DNA of 5,949 nucleotides. Source: an uncultured Bacillota bacterium (GTDB lineage Bacteria; Bacillota_I; Bacilli_A; RF39; UBA660). Each line of letters begins with the position of its first letter. Position 1 is the first letter of the stretch. Location: assembly GCA_948466105.1 (NCBI GenBank), contig CAOJZR010000043.1, positions 1 through 5,949 of the forward strand, read 5' to 3'. Shown here piece after piece: positions 1 through 5,949 of the stretch. The position numbers and the translations under genes are program-made. Under the pieces are notes generated by a model that saw nothing but the letters and a program-made list of their open reading frames with translations, searched no databases and was not told the origin of the DNA.

Positions 1-835
1 GACCAGGCCTATCAGTAACAAAACTGATTAATTCTTCACTTTTTCCCATCTGTTTTAAAATCGTTTTAACTACTTCTAAATTAGTTTTTTCTGCATGACC
101 ACCTAAATTATATACTTCACCTACTCGTCCATTGCGAACAATTAAATCAACACCAATATTATGATCATGTACATGAATCCAATCGCGAATATTTTCACCC
201 TTACCATAAACAGGAATTTTTTCATCATTTAAAGCTTTACTAATTACCACAGGAATTAATTTTTCTGGAAATTGATAAGGACCGTAATTATTAGAACATC
301 TTGAAATTGTTACAGGCAAATTATAAGTACGATAGTAAGCCATAACCATTAAATCAGCCGCTGCTTTACTAGATGAATAAGGGCTTGATGTATGTAAAGG
401 TGTTGTTTCTGTAAAAAGTAGATCTTTTCGATCTAAAGGTAAATCACCATACACCTCATCTGTTGAGACTTGATGATACCTTTGGACATTATACTTTAAT
501 GCCGCATTCATTAAAGTCATAGTACCAATAACATTAACATCTGCAAATAAATTAGGATTTTTGATTGAATTGTCAACATGACTTTCTGCTGCAAAGTTAA
601 TGACAATATCAAATTTTTCTTCCATAAATAATTTATCAACTAATTCTTTATCTCTAATATCACCTTTAACAAATTTAAAATTATCTTTTGCTTGTAAATC
701 ACTAATATTATTGAAATTGCCTGCATATGTTAAGGCATCTAAACAAACAAAATAATCATTTGGGTATTTATCTACTACATAATGTAAATAGTTACTACCT
801 ATAAAGCCAGCCCCACCAGTTATTAAAAATTTCAT
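1..835 (-). CDS. rfbB: dTDP-glucose 4,6-dehydratase, 3' end cut off by the window edge
   Basis: This enzyme converts dTDP-glucose to dTDP-4-keto-6-deoxyglucose, the second step of dTDP-L-rhamnose synthesis, in the cytoplasm. The frame starts with ATG at 835-833 and stays open to the left edge, giving 278 codons; family members are usually about 330-350 residues, so the last part of the substrate-binding domain is missing. Visible extended-SDR features are the NAD-binding loop GGAGFIGSN (residues 7-15), FAAESHVDNS (81-90), the catalytic STDEVYG with Thr125-Asp126-Glu127 (124-130), and the Tyr153/Lys157 pair in YSSSK. The visible sequence ends in the family's conserved DRPG (275-278). An AGGAG site at 847-843 lies seven bases upstream, inside the end of rfbD, and the start overlaps the rfbD stop as ATGA, which suggests translational coupling. 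The D-E pair in STDEVYG and the rfbACD context separate it from UDP-glucose epimerases. Identification is firm; only the C-terminus is unseen. Confidence 0.96.
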   Translation of the reverse strand, partial: MKFLITGGAGFIGSNYLHYVVDKYPNDYFVCLDALTYAGNFNNISDLQAKDNFKFVKGDIRDKELVDKLFMEEKFDIVINFAAESHVDNSIKNPNLFADVNVIGTMTLMNAALKYNVQRYHQVSTDEVYGDLPLDRKDLLFTETTPLHTSSPYSSSKAAADLMVMAYYRTYNLPVTISRCSNNYGPYQFPEKLIPVVISKALNDEKIPVYGKGENIRDWIHVHDHNIGVDLIVRNGRVGEVYNLGGHAEKTNLEVVKTILKQMGKSEELISFVTDRPG

Positions 836-1683
836 ACTTCTTCTCCTAATTCTATTATATATCTTTTTAATGCATCTTCATAAGTTGGTAATTCACTAAA
901 ACCATTTTCAGGCAACCTTTTTTTACTTAATCTTGAATCTAAAGGTCTTAAAGCTTTACTTGGATATTCATCACTTGTAACATGTTGAACATTAACCTTT
1001 TTTCTTGCAGTTTTAAAAATATCTTCAGCAAAAGTCGCCCAACTACAGTAACCACTATTACTTGCATGATATATTCCATATTTATCAGTTTCAGCTAAAT
1101 CAACTAAAAAATGAGCTAAATCAACTGTATAAGTTGGACTTCCGATTTGATCACCAACAACTTTAACATTTTCATTTGTATCAGCAAGCTTTAGCATTGT
1201 TTTAACAAAATTATTACCATTTATTCCAAACACCCATGATGTTCTAACAACAAAAGCCTTCTTACATTTTCTAGCCTCTAATTCACCTAGATATTTGGTT
1301 TTTCCATAAACATTCAAAGGATGTGGTATATCATCCACTTCATATAGAGATTTTTTTTGTCCATCAAAAACATAATCTGTACTTATATAAATTAACTTAG
1401 CATTTATCTGATTACAAGCAGAAGCCAAATACTTTACACCTAATGTGTTAATGGCTGTAGCTATGTCTTCTTCATCCTCAGCTTTATTAACATTAGTATA
1501 AGCAGCACAATGTATAACAACATCAGGCTTATAATCCAAAAGATAACTGTTAACTATTGCTTCATCTGTAATATCCAAATCATCTTTATCAGTGCCTAAA
1601 ATATCAAGTTTCCCTCTTTTTTTTAATTCTCGAACAACATCAAAGCCAAGTTGACCTTTAACACCAGTTACTAAATAACGCAT
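832..1683 (-). CDS. rfbD: dTDP-4-dehydrorhamnose reductase
   Basis: This enzyme catalyses the last step of dTDP-L-rhamnose synthesis, the NAD(P)H-dependent reduction of dTDP-4-keto-L-rhamnose. The protein has 283 residues, the normal length. It shows the Rossmann loop TGVKGQLG (6-13), HCAAYTNVNKAE (58-69), STDYVFDG (101-108), the catalytic Tyr126 and Lys130 in YGKTK, RTSWVFG (147-153), GSPTYT (181-186) and RPLDSRLS (246-253), all in family order. Asn66 stands where many homologues have Asp (V-D-K-A-E); this is outside the catalytic Tyr/Lys pair and probably tolerated. The ATG at 1683-1681 shares one base with the rfbC stop (TAATG), and the only Shine-Dalgarno-like match is a weak AAGG at 1697-1694, ten bases away, so reinitiation after rfbC seems likely. 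Its TGA stop overlaps the rfbB start. Confidence 0.96.
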   Translation of the reverse strand: MRYLVTGVKGQLGFDVVRELKKRGKLDILGTDKDDLDITDEAIVNSYLLDYKPDVVIHCAAYTNVNKAEDEEDIATAINTLGVKYLASACNQINAKLIYISTDYVFDGQKKSLYEVDDIPHPLNVYGKTKYLGELEARKCKKAFVVRTSWVFGINGNNFVKTMLKLADTNENVKVVGDQIGSPTYTVDLAHFLVDLAETDKYGIYHASNSGYCSWATFAEDIFKTARKKVNVQHVTSDEYPSKALRPLDSRLSKKRLPENGFSELPTYEDALKRYIIELGEEV

Positions 1684-2243
1684 TAGAAATCAGCCTTACT
1701 TTCTTTTAATAATGGTTGATTTTGGTCTTTTTCACTCATAATAAGTTCTGTTATTCCATACTCTTCAAGTGGTAATTCCAAGCCAATTTCAGAATCTTTA
1801 TAATAGATACCACCATCACTTTGTGAATTATAATAATTGTCAACTTGATATTCAAATAAAACATTTTCTGTTAATGTTAAATAACCATGTGCAAAACCAC
1901 GTGGAATAAGTAATTGGCGTTTATTTTCACTTGATAATTCAACAGCTATCCATTTTTTATATGTTTTAGAATTTTTCCTTAAATCAACAGCAATATCAAG
2001 AACAGCACCAGCTAAAACATCAACTAATTTAGCTTGTGAAAATTCTCCTGCTTGAAAATGTAACCCACGAAAAACGCCTTTTTCTATGTTATATGAACGA
2101 TTAGCTTGAACAAATTGATAACTTAAGCCTTCTACTTCTAATTTTTGTTGATTATAAACTTCATAAAAATAACCACGATTATCTTCATAAATAGTTGGTT
2201 CTAAAATATAACAATCTTTTAATTCAGTTGCAATTTTTTTCAT
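1683..2243 (-). CDS. rfbC: dTDP-4-dehydrorhamnose 3,5-epimerase
   Basis: This enzyme epimerises C3 and C5 of dTDP-4-keto-6-deoxyglucose to give dTDP-4-keto-L-rhamnose. At 186 residues it has the usual length for this cupin-fold homodimer. Family motifs are RGYFYE (23-28), QANRSYN (46-52), GVFRGLHFQ (56-64) with His62 matching the catalytic base, the lysine at 72 and aspartate at 83 of the barrel (AKLVDV, DIAVDLR), IPRGFAHGY (113-121), and FEYQVDNYYN (130-139) with Tyr132 matching the acid residue. SEKDQNQP (170-177) is the conserved C-terminal strand. The start is supported by AGGAG at 2253-2249, five bases from the ATG, and that site overlaps the rfbA stop codon (TAGGAG). It sits between rfbA (8-base gap) and rfbD (1-base overlap), in a single rhamnose operon. 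Confidence 0.96.
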   Translation of the reverse strand: MKKIATELKDCYILEPTIYEDNRGYFYEVYNQQKLEVEGLSYQFVQANRSYNIEKGVFRGLHFQAGEFSQAKLVDVLAGAVLDIAVDLRKNSKTYKKWIAVELSSENKRQLLIPRGFAHGYLTLTENVLFEYQVDNYYNSQSDGGIYYKDSEIGLELPLEEYGITELIMSEKDQNQPLLKESKADF

Positions 2244-2251
2244 TTTTTCTC

Positions 2252-3136
2252 CTAAATTCTTTTTACCTTTTCACTTACTTGCTTTAAATACTCTCCATAA
2301 GCATTTTTAGCATAAAGATTAGCTAATTCTAATAATTTTTCATTATCAATCCAGCCTTTATCGTAAGCAATTTGCTCTAAACAAGCAATAATCTTACCAC
2401 TAGTATTTTCACGACTACAAATAAGATCGCTAGCTTCTTTTAAACTAGCAAAAGTTCCTGTATCTAACCAATCAAAGCCTCCACCTAATTGACAAGCTTT
2501 TAATTTAGCTTCTTCTAAATAAAGACGATTTAAATCAGTTATTTCTAACTCACCACGTTTAGATGGTTTTAAACTCTTAGCTTTATTAATAACACTATTG
2601 TCATAGAAATAAAGTCCAGTAATGCATAAATTAGATTTAGGTTTTTCTGGTTTTTCTTCAACACTAATAACATTATTATCACTATCTAATTCCATTATGC
2701 CAAAGCGTTGTGGATCTTTTACCTCACAACCAAAAATTGTCGCATAACCCGCTTTTACATTTTCTTTAGCTTGCTCTAACATTTTAATAAAACCATTGCC
2801 ATAAAAAATATTATCACCTAAAATTAAGGCAACCTCATCATCACCAATAAATTCTTCGCCTAAAATAAATGCTTGCGCTAAACCATCAGGACTTGGTTGG
2901 ATAATATAATCTAAATTTACACCAAAATTAGACCCATCCCCTAATAATCTTTTAAAAGCCGTTTGATCTTCACTTGTAGTAATAATTAAAATATCTTTTA
3001 TTCCAGCTAACATTAAAACAGAAAGTGGATAATAAATCATTGGTTTATCATAAATAGGAAGCAATTGCTTACTAACTGCTTTTGTAATTGGATAAAGTCT
3101 TGTACCACTTCCCCCAGCTAAAATTATTCCTTTCAT
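2252..3136 (-). CDS. rfbA: glucose-1-phosphate thymidylyltransferase
   Basis: This enzyme joins glucose-1-phosphate and dTTP to give dTDP-glucose and pyrophosphate, the committed first step of dTDP-L-rhamnose synthesis, and in characterised homologues it is feedback-inhibited by dTDP-rhamnose. The protein has 294 residues, as expected for the short (RmlA) class. It carries the nucleotide-binding signature [11 protein letters not shown] (8-18), [17 protein letters not shown] (23-39), [11 protein letters not shown] (80-90), LGDN with metal-binding Asp108 (106-109), [11 protein letters not shown] (159-169), ITGLYFYD (172-179), GELEITDLN (195-203) and WLDTGT (223-228) with the second metal Asp225. 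A full AAAGGAGG site precedes the start and lies within the last codons of the upstream glycosyltransferase gene, whose TGA overlaps this ATG by four bases. The enzyme could feed other dTDP-sugars, but the adjacent rfbCDB fix rhamnose as the product. Confidence 0.97.
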   Translation of the reverse strand: MKGIILAGGSGTRLYPITKAVSKQLLPIYDKPMIYYPLSVLMLAGIKDILIITTSEDQTAFKRLLGDGSNFGVNLDYIIQPSPDGLAQAFILGEEFIGDDEVALILGDNIFYGNGFIKMLEQAKENVKAGYATIFGCEVKDPQRFGIMELDSDNNVISVEEKPEKPKSNLCITGLYFYDNSVINKAKSLKPSKRGELEITDLNRLYLEEAKLKACQLGGGFDWLDTGTFASLKEASDLICSRENTSGKIIACLEQIAYDKGWIDNEKLLELANLYAKNAYGEYLKQVSEKVKRI

Positions 3137-3984
3137 CTTATCCCTCCTTTAAAGAAATAATATATGTATAAAAGAAACAATGTCATTTTATTAGTTAAAT
3201 ATAAAAGCACTATTCCTATAATACCTGCCTCATTATACTTTTTTTCAAAATACATTTGACTTTGTTTTAAAAGTTTATATTTATTTATCTTTTTGATGTT
3301 TTTATCAATCGTAACTGAATGATTATGAATTATTTCAACTCTATTATCAATAACAATTTGTTTTCTTTTCTTTTTTAGTTTCGAACAGAAAATATTTTCT
3401 TCATAATAAAGAAACACATAATCATCAAAATAACCGTTTTCTTGAATTGTTTTTATAGTGGTTAGAAAAAAGCAAAAACTTACAACATCAACACAAGTGA
3501 TGTTAGAATTATAATAATTATCTTGATAATAACGATATTTTTTTTCTAATTTTGTTCTTAAATATGGTAAATTAAATAATATTTCTTCTTTAGGAGTTGG
3601 TAATTTCCACCCTCTATTAATAAAGCCATGCTCATTTACTCTTGGGGCTACTAATTCATATTTTCTAGCGCTTTCTAATAATTTTTTTAAATCATTTTCT
3701 TCTTTAATAACAATATCACTATTAGAGATAAAAACATAAGCATTGTCATATTTTTTTTCTAAAGATTTAATTCCATAATTAATTCCATAAGAAAAACCGT
3801 TATTTTTATCTGTTTTAATAAGTGTAATACAATTAATTTGTTTTAACATCTCAAATGAATTATCACTTGAATTATTATCGACTACAACTATTTCATCTAA
3901 GCACTTATATTTTTTAATATTATCTACTAAATGTTTAGTTGATGGATAATCATTATAGTTTATTATCATAAAAATATTCTTCAT
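3133..3984 (-). CDS. Family 2 glycosyltransferase, probable surface-polysaccharide sugar transferase
   Basis: This is a GT-A fold glycosyltransferase of 283 residues, within the usual range for rhamnosyltransferase-like GT2 enzymes. Recognisable parts are the N-terminal nucleotide-binding strand with [11 protein letters not shown] (33-43), [11 protein letters not shown] (61-71), the DXD-like SNSD (87-90), the acceptor-side block [10 protein letters not shown] (167-176), [14 protein letters not shown] (184-197) and the late His-Asn-His-Ser (220-223). The usual catalytic E-D of this block appears as E-E-N. The last stretch (about 254-278) is hydrophobic and probably attaches the enzyme to the membrane, where it would add a sugar to a lipid-linked glycan on the cytoplasmic side. 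Its stop overlaps the rfbA start (ATGA), which suggests, but does not prove, that it uses dTDP-rhamnose. A GGTGA sequence about four bases before the ATG supports the chosen start. Donor and acceptor cannot be read from the sequence. Confidence 0.88.
   Translation of the reverse strand: MKNIFMIINYNDYPSTKHLVDNIKKYKCLDEIVVVDNNSSDNSFEMLKQINCITLIKTDKNNGFSYGINYGIKSLEKKYDNAYVFISNSDIVIKEENDLKKLLESARKYELVAPRVNEHGFINRGWKLPTPKEEILFNLPYLRTKLEKKYRYYQDNYYNSNITCVDVVSFCFFLTTIKTIQENGYFDDYVFLYYEENIFCSKLKKKRKQIVIDNRVEIIHNHSVTIDKNIKKINKYKLLKQSQMYFEKKYNEAGIIGIVLLYLTNKMTLFLLYIYYFFKGGIR
3142..3150 (-). promoter_or_regulatory. Strong ribosome binding site of rfbA inside the upstream gene
   Basis: On the minus strand these bases read AAAGGAGGG, a near-perfect anti-16S match ending about six bases before the rfbA ATG. 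They double as the Lys-Gly-Gly codons at the C-terminus of the upstream glycosyltransferase. It is the best Shine-Dalgarno site in the window, so RfbA may be translated efficiently in its own right rather than only by coupling. Confidence 0.8.
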
Positions 3985-3999
3985 ATTTTCACCACTTTA

Positions 4000-4028
4000 A
4001 TTATATCGCAATTAACATTAAATTACAA
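4000..4028 (-). promoter_or_regulatory. Candidate sigma-A-type promoter for the glycosyltransferase-rfbACDB unit
   Basis: The minus strand reads TTGTAA (4028-4023), 17 bases, then TATAAT (4005-4000). The -10 is perfect and the -35 matches four of six positions. Transcription would begin near 3993, leaving a leader of only about ten bases that barely contains the GGTGA site. A small inverted repeat (TTAATT/AATTAA, 3997-4002 with 4010-4015) overlaps the -10. In such AT-rich DNA chance matches are common, so this is moderate evidence; readthrough from the upstream gene is also possible because no terminator is visible between them. Confidence 0.45.
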
Positions 4029-4082
4029 ATCTTTTATGACAATTATATTACTTTTTAAACTTTATTATTTTTACTTAATTAT

Positions 4083-5372
4083 TTATTCATTTGTAAGCTT
4101 ATCTTTTAAATAATTATAATTAATAACAATAATTAAACTAACCCAAATACTAACTGAAGGTGAAGTAAAAACATGACCTGAAAAAAGGGCTAATAAAAGA
4201 ATTAACATAAGACTACAGACATAAGCAAAATGCTTGATACTATATATTTTTTTAAGATCATCAACAATTCTTAAAATAAAAACTACTGGTAAACTAAAAT
4301 AAAGTAAAAATCCAATTCCATGTCGATACAAAATATCATAATAATCCATTTCAATTAATTTAGTACTTTCATTTTCCATATGATAATTTTCAATATAACC
4401 AATCCCCAATATTTGACTAGCAACATCCGCTTTTTCATAGCTCTCTTGTGTATTTCTTAAAAAAGTTAAACGCTTACTAAAAACAAAATGATCAATATTA
4501 CTAACATCTAAAATCTCATCCATTTTATGAATATTTAAAAAATCTAAATGAATTTTAATATTTTTATAAAAAGGTGTTTTAGGGATAATTATAGCTGCCC
4601 CAATAAACATAAAAATAACCATAATTCCACTATATAAAATCAAATGATATTTTTTTTGCTTTGCACTATAATATATAAACCAAATATAAGTAAAAATCAT
4701 AATAATAACTAAACTAAGCACAGGTACTTTAGTTCCAATCATAAAAAGAACAACTAGCGTTAAAAGAGATAGAAAAATTTTTTTAATCTTTTTTTTATCA
4801 ATAAACATATAACCAATAATAAATGGCAATAAAAAGGATATAATACAACCAATTTCATTAGTTGCATTAAATAAACCAATACTACCTACTTTACTATATT
4901 TATAACTATCAAAACCAATTTTTAATAGATTAGGTATAAATACAAACAAAAGATAAATGATAGCTATATAAATAAAAAAATTAAACTTTATTTTGATATT
5001 TTTTTCTTCAAACACATTTAAAAAGAAAATAAAAATAAAAGGAAAGTAAAATGTTTTTATAGTGTTAGTCATTTCAAATGGGATTGCTGCTAAACTTTTA
5101 GTATTATAAATATTTATAACATATAAAATAAAATAGATAAAAATAAATAATATATATATCATTGTTATCTTTTTATATTTAGAATTACTTATAAAAATCA
5201 AATAATAAATAACAAACATAAGAAATAGGCACCTAAATATAAGGCCAATTGTTAAGTTAATCTTAAAAATATTTAACATTATGGCGGTTAAAACATCAAT
5301 AAAAGGCTGAAGCCATAAAAAAAGCTTAATTATCTTTTCAATATTCATATTTACTACACTATTTATTCTCAT
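4083..5372 (-). CDS. O-antigen ligase/Wzy polymerase superfamily membrane protein
   Basis: This is a 429-residue, very hydrophobic protein with about 12 predicted membrane helices judged by eye (roughly 16-34, 39-61, 69-90, 107-121, 130-151, 169-191, 197-215, 216-235, 244-264, 353-370, 381-399, 404-420). A large hydrophilic loop lies near 265-352, before the last three helices, the hallmark topology of the WaaL/Wzy family. The loop contains SKRLTF with Arg301, LGIGY (322-326) and EMDYYDILYRHGIGFL (341-356), the Gly-rich and acidic elements usual for Gram-positive members; FSGHVFTSPSVS (397-407) is a second typical stretch. Proteins of this type polymerise or transfer lipid-linked glycan repeats on the outer face of the membrane. 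Next to a rhamnose pathway and a GT2 enzyme, the likely job is polymerising or attaching a cell-surface polysaccharide. Polymerase and ligase cannot be told apart here, so no gene symbol is given. The first ATG is preferred because of its AGGTGA site. Confidence 0.82.
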   Translation of the reverse strand: MRINSVVNMNIEKIIKLFLWLQPFIDVLTAIMLNIFKINLTIGLIFRCLFLMFVIYYLIFISNSKYKKITMIYILFIFIYFILYVINIYNTKSLAAIPFEMTNTIKTFYFPFIFIFFLNVFEEKNIKIKFNFFIYIAIIYLLFVFIPNLLKIGFDSYKYSKVGSIGLFNATNEIGCIISFLLPFIIGYMFIDKKKIKKIFLSLLTLVVLFMIGTKVPVLSLVIIMIFTYIWFIYYSAKQKKYHLILYSGIMVIFMFIGAAIIIPKTPFYKNIKIHLDFLNIHKMDEILDVSNIDHFVFSKRLTFLRNTQESYEKADVASQILGIGYIENYHMENESTKLIEMDYYDILYRHGIGFLLYFSLPVVFILRIVDDLKKIYSIKHFAYVCSLMLILLLALFSGHVFTSPSVSIWVSLIIVINYNYLKDKLTNE

Positions 5373-5378
5373 CTAGAA

Positions 5379-5384
5379 TCACCT
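5379..5384 (-). promoter_or_regulatory. Ribosome binding site that fixes the start of the polymerase/ligase gene
   Basis: The minus strand reads AGGTGA here, six bases before the ATG at 5372-5370. The next in-frame Met (residue 9, ATG at 5348-5346) has no comparable purine-rich site, so the longer 429-residue protein is the better call. Confidence 0.6.
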
Positions 5385-5391
5385 AGTATTA

Positions 5392-5420
5392 ATTATAATA
5401 TAAATAACTATGTTTTTCAA
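5392..5420 (-). promoter_or_regulatory. Strong sigma-A-type promoter of the polysaccharide genes
   Basis: The minus strand reads TTGAAA (5420-5415), an ideal 17-base spacer, then TATAAT (5397-5392). Five of six -35 bases and all -10 bases match consensus. Transcription would start near 5385, giving a leader of about 13-15 bases that just includes the AGGTGA site. It lies right after the queH terminator candidate, so the polymerase gene, and probably the genes after it, form their own transcription unit. Confidence 0.62.
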
Positions 5421-5445
5421 TTAAAAAAAGTTTTATATAAAAACT
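5421..5445 (-). terminator. AT-rich intrinsic terminator candidate after queH
   Basis: On the minus strand AGTTTT (5445-5440), a 5-base loop and AAAACT (5434-5429) form a hairpin, immediately followed by a T run (to 5423). It begins 16 bases after the queH stop. The stem has only one G-C pair, so it is thermodynamically weak, but its position and T tract fit, and a promoter follows at once. Confidence 0.45.
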
Positions 5446-5461
5446 ATTACAAATCAATATC

Positions 5462-5914
5462 TTAATTATTTATTGTGTTTTTTTGCTTTTCACGTAATGC
5501 TTTTGAGTATATACAGCCACAATAATCTTGGCGATATAGTTGGTATTGTTTTGATAGTTCAATAGAACGTTTATAACCATTTTTTTTCTTTAAATCAGCA
5601 TATAGGTATTTAACTCCATATTCTTTTTCATATATCTCACCTAATTCATTTAAAAGTTTAGCATTTTTATAAGGACTTATTGAAAGTGAAGTTGTAAAAT
5701 AATCAAACTTGTACTTTTTAGCTAGCATAGCTGTTTTACTAAGACGCATTTTAAAACATACTTTGCACCTTTTTCCACCTTCCGCTTCCCTTTCTAGACC
5801 TTTTATTTGTTCTTCATACATCTCATTATCATACTCACAATCCATTAAAGTTACTCGGTGCTTGTAAGTAGATAAAGACATGATTTTATCTAATTCCTTT
5901 TTCCTTTTTAAATA
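5462..5914 (-). CDS. queH: Epoxyqueuosine reductase QueH, N-terminus missing at the contig end
   Basis: QueH reduces epoxyqueuosine to queuosine in the anticodon wobble position of GUN tRNAs, replacing the unrelated cobalamin-dependent QueG. The 150 visible codons carry the family's middle and end: YLKRKKELDK (1-10), the Cys pair RCKVCF (49-54), FDYFTTSLSISPYKN (70-84), GVKYLYADLKKKNGY (100-114) and DYCGCIYS (130-137). These cysteines belong to the set that binds the iron-sulphur centre in this family (formerly DUF208). The N-terminal Cys-Cys motif and about 40-60 residues are absent because real sequence ends at 5914. The frame is open and homologous-looking right up to that junction, so the ATG at 5881-5879 (residue 12) is an internal methionine and not the start. 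There is no functional link to the polysaccharide genes, and a terminator candidate separates them. Confidence 0.92.
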   Translation of the reverse strand, partial: YLKRKKELDKIMSLSTYKHRVTLMDCEYDNEMYEEQIKGLEREAEGGKRCKVCFKMRLSKTAMLAKKYKFDYFTTSLSISPYKNAKLLNELGEIYEKEYGVKYLYADLKKKNGYKRSIELSKQYQLYRQDYCGCIYSKALREKQKNTINN

Positions 5915-5949
5915 AGATCGGAAGAGCGTCGTGTAGGGAAAGAGTGTAG
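5915..5949. other. Illumina TruSeq adapter contamination
   Basis: The last 35 bases begin AGATCGGAAGAGCGTCGTGT and continue through the rest of the reverse complement of the Illumina Read 1 (universal) adapter. They are an untrimmed library artefact and not part of the genome. The GC-rich composition also breaks sharply from the AT-rich DNA before it. The biological sequence should be taken to end at 5914. Confidence 0.98.

Noticed and set aside
1..30. Adapter contamination at the left end as well
   Set aside because: The first bases translate in frame as the expected RfbB sequence ending DRPG, so they are genomic.
832..3984. Mollicute-style code with TGA as tryptophan, suggested by the very low GC
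   Set aside because: TGA ends rfbD and the glycosyltransferase at family-typical lengths and TGG encodes conserved tryptophans, so the standard bacterial code applies.
4042..4047. A second TATAAT on the minus strand as promoter for the glycosyltransferase
   Set aside because: The sequence 17 bases upstream reads AAATAA, with no -35 resemblance; chance match in AT-rich DNA.
3985..4082. Terminator between the polymerase/ligase and the glycosyltransferase
   Set aside because: Short AT-only inverted repeats occur, but none forms a credible stem followed by a T run.
4083..5348. Start of the polymerase/ligase at the second Met (residue 9)
   Set aside because: The first ATG has an AGGTGA site at proper spacing and the second has none.
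5462..5881. A complete 139-residue protein starting at the Met at 5881
   Set aside because: The reading frame is open and QueH-like upstream of this Met up to 5914, and there is no need for a start here; it is a fragment cut by the contig end.
1..5949. CRISPR array, mobile element, tRNA/rRNA, or plus-strand genes
   Set aside because: No regularly spaced repeats, transposase, RNA-gene signatures or supported plus-strand frames were seen; the minus-strand genes fill almost all of the window.

Overview
The window is a low-GC, standard-code bacterial contig fragment with every gene on the minus strand, so it reads from right to left. Standard Shine-Dalgarno sites (AGGAG, AAAGGAGG), TGG for tryptophan, TGA used as a true stop, and protein flavour point to a low-GC Bacillota, plausibly an Erysipelotrichia- or Bacilli-like gut organism. 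That placement is an inference; no marker gene here fixes the taxon.

Layout in transcription order. (1) 5915-5949 is not biological: it is Illumina adapter sequence left on the contig end. (2) 5462-5914 is the 3' part of queH (epoxyqueuosine reductase, tRNA queuosine synthesis). Its N-terminus is lost at the adapter junction, so the Met at 5881 is internal. (3) The 5373-5461 gap holds an AT-rich terminator-like hairpin for queH, directly followed by a near-consensus promoter. (4) 4083-5372 encodes a polytopic membrane protein of the O-antigen ligase/Wzy polymerase superfamily. (5) 3985-4082 is an AT-rich spacer with a second promoter candidate. (6) 3133-3984 encodes a family 2 glycosyltransferase. 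(7) 3136 down to the left edge holds the complete dTDP-L-rhamnose module in the order rfbA, rfbC, rfbD, rfbB, tightly packed with overlapping starts and stops. rfbB runs off the left edge after 278 codons.

How the genes work together: RfbA makes dTDP-glucose, RfbB dehydrates it to the 4-keto-6-deoxy sugar, RfbC epimerises it and RfbD reduces it to dTDP-L-rhamnose. This is the donor for a rhamnose-containing surface glycan. The GT2 enzyme probably adds one sugar of the repeat unit, and the membrane protein probably polymerises or transfers the lipid-linked glycan outside the membrane. The window is therefore the end of a cell-surface polysaccharide locus next to an unrelated tRNA-modification gene.

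I found no sign of a previously undescribed system. The most useful observations are the adapter contamination and the false queH start it causes, followed by the promoter/terminator layout and the composition difference between the polymerase/transferase genes and the rhamnose genes.
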